Of a stretch of DNA of 6,229 bases, positions 5,603 to 6,229 are shown piece by piece; within the stretch, counting starts at the first letter, position 1, and the number at the start of each line of letters is the position of its first letter. Under the pieces are notes generated by a model that ran no database searches, was not told the origin of the DNA, and saw nothing but the letters and a program-made list of their open reading frames with translations. Source of the DNA: Candidatus Aminicenantota bacterium. Lineage in GTDB: Bacteria > Acidobacteriota > Aminicenantia > Aminicenantales > Aminicenantaceae. The stretch is taken from assembly GCA_030627155.1 (NCBI GenBank), contig DAOUSP010000076.1, forward strand, positions 1 through 6,229, written 5' to 3'. The position numbers and the translations under genes were made by a program.

Positions 5603-6229
5603 CTATCTCTTACACCACTTATCAAGCCATCCAATAACAGTTTCGTGCCACAAGATGCTGTTATGAGGTTTTAGAACCCAGTGGCTTTCATCCGGGAAAT
5701 AAAGGAATTTACTGGGAATGCCGAGACGCTGAAGGGCATTGAACGTGGATATTCCTTGAGTTTCCACCACACGGAAGTCATATGCGCCATGGATGACAAG
5801 CATGGGAGTTTTCCAGTTTTTCACGAAGTTTACAGGATTGTGCTTTTCATATCCATCTGGGTTAGTCCATGGAGTTCCCAAGTGATCCCACTCGGGAAAC
5901 CAGAGTTCTTCGGTATCAAAATAGGCAATTCGTTCATCAAGGTTGCCATCGTGATTAACGAGACAGCGGAACCGGTCAGGCCAGTTCCCTGCAATCCAGT
6001 TTATCATATAGCCGCCGAAGGACGCCCCTAATGCAGCAACCCTGTCTCCGTCCATCCAAGGATACATAGTTAAGGCAGCATCCAGCCCCTTTTTAAGGTC
6101 TTCGAGCGGCTTTCCACCCCAATCACCGCGAATAGAGTCTGTAAAATTCTGACCATAGCCGACAGACCCGTGAAAATCCACCATGACTGCCGCATAACCA
6201 GCGCCTGCATATGCCTGTGGATTCCAGCG
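5603..6229 (-). CDS. S9-family prolyl oligopeptidase, C-terminal catalytic domain (5' end outside window)
   Basis: The frame is open from the right edge to TAG at 5605-5603, giving 208 visible residues. The Met at 6184 is internal, since the upstream codons read WNPQAYAGAGYAAV, continuous with the conserved block that follows. This is the alpha/beta-hydrolase domain of the S9 family (dipeptidyl-peptidase or acylaminoacyl-peptidase-like). Landmarks are HGSVGYGQNF, DWGGKPLEDL, the nucleophile elbow GASFGGY (Ser codon at 6022-6020), the Asp in IHGAYDFRV, and the His in DESHW, so the Ser-Asp-His triad is complete. Such enzymes release short peptides from oligopeptides. The N-terminal beta-propeller and any signal peptide lie outside the window, so location is unknown. 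The gene converges on nagB with 59 bases between the stops and looks richer in G and C at third positions than the operon, which suggests a separate unit. Confidence 0.92.
   Translation of the reverse strand, partial: RWNPQAYAGAGYAAVMVDFHGSVGYGQNFTDSIRGDWGGKPLEDLKKGLDAALTMYPWMDGDRVAALGASFGGYMINWIAGNWPDRFRCLVNHDGNLDERIAYFDTEELWFPEWDHLGTPWTNPDGYEKHNPVNFVKNWKTPMLVIHGAYDFRVVETQGISTFNALQRLGIPSKFLYFPDESHWVLKPHNSILWHETVIGWLDKWCKR

Noticed and set aside
5681..6031. A + strand open frame of 116 codons opposite the S9 peptidase
   Set aside because: It lies wholly antisense to a strongly conserved catalytic domain and shows no family motif; it is a shadow frame.
5603..6184. Met at 6184 as the start of the S9 peptidase
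   Set aside because: The frame continues upstream to the window edge through WNPQAYAGAGYAAV, part of the conserved catalytic domain.
1..6229. tRNA, rRNA, CRISPR array, insertion sequence or riboswitch
   Set aside because: I saw no spaced repeat array, transposase, terminal inverted repeats or recognisable structured RNA on either strand; the glmS-ribozyme type of control was considered upstream of nagA, but nothing resembling it could be identified by eye.

Overview
The window reads as bacterial chromosome of fairly low GC content, with dense genes and short spacers. The spacer upstream of nagA is clearly the most AT-rich part, and the right-hand peptidase gene looks GC-richer than the rest. 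Two peptidase genes flank a four-gene amino-sugar cluster. That content fits a heterotroph living on peptides and on amino sugars from peptidoglycan or chitin. A lineage such as Candidatus Aminicenantes is possible, but that is an inference from gene content and style, not from a marker gene.

Layout, left to right. (1) The 3' end of a C69-family dipeptidase gene (+), entering from the left edge. Its last sense codons form a slippery heptamer directly before the stop, and the -1 frame stays open for 50 very hydrophobic codons. (2) An AT-rich spacer of about 385 bases with a possible promoter and some short inverted repeats. (3) A probable operon on +: nagA (N-acetylglucosamine-6-phosphate deacetylase), a degenerate phosphohexomutase paralogue, an intact phosphohexomutase (probable phosphoglucosamine mutase, glmM-like), and nagB (glucosamine-6-phosphate deaminase). 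The first gap is 56 bases, the two mutase genes overlap as ATGA, and nagB begins on the base after the mutase stop. (4) A 59-base gap holding an inverted repeat, then the 3' end of an S9-family prolyl oligopeptidase gene on the - strand, convergent with nagB and running off the right edge.

How the genes work together: NagA makes glucosamine-6-phosphate (GlcN-6-P). NagB drains it to fructose-6-phosphate and ammonia, while a GlmM-type mutase would convert it to GlcN-1-P for UDP-GlcNAc synthesis. The operon therefore seems built around one metabolite, with a catabolic and an anabolic exit. No transporter, kinase or regulator gene is visible in the window.

The most notable object is the first mutase paralogue (2056-3396). 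It is full length and clearly homologous to its neighbour, but the catalytic phosphoserine is replaced by Gly and two of the three metal-binding Asp residues are lost. It looks like a conserved pseudoenzyme, co-translated with an intact paralogue and possibly serving as its regulatory or structural partner.
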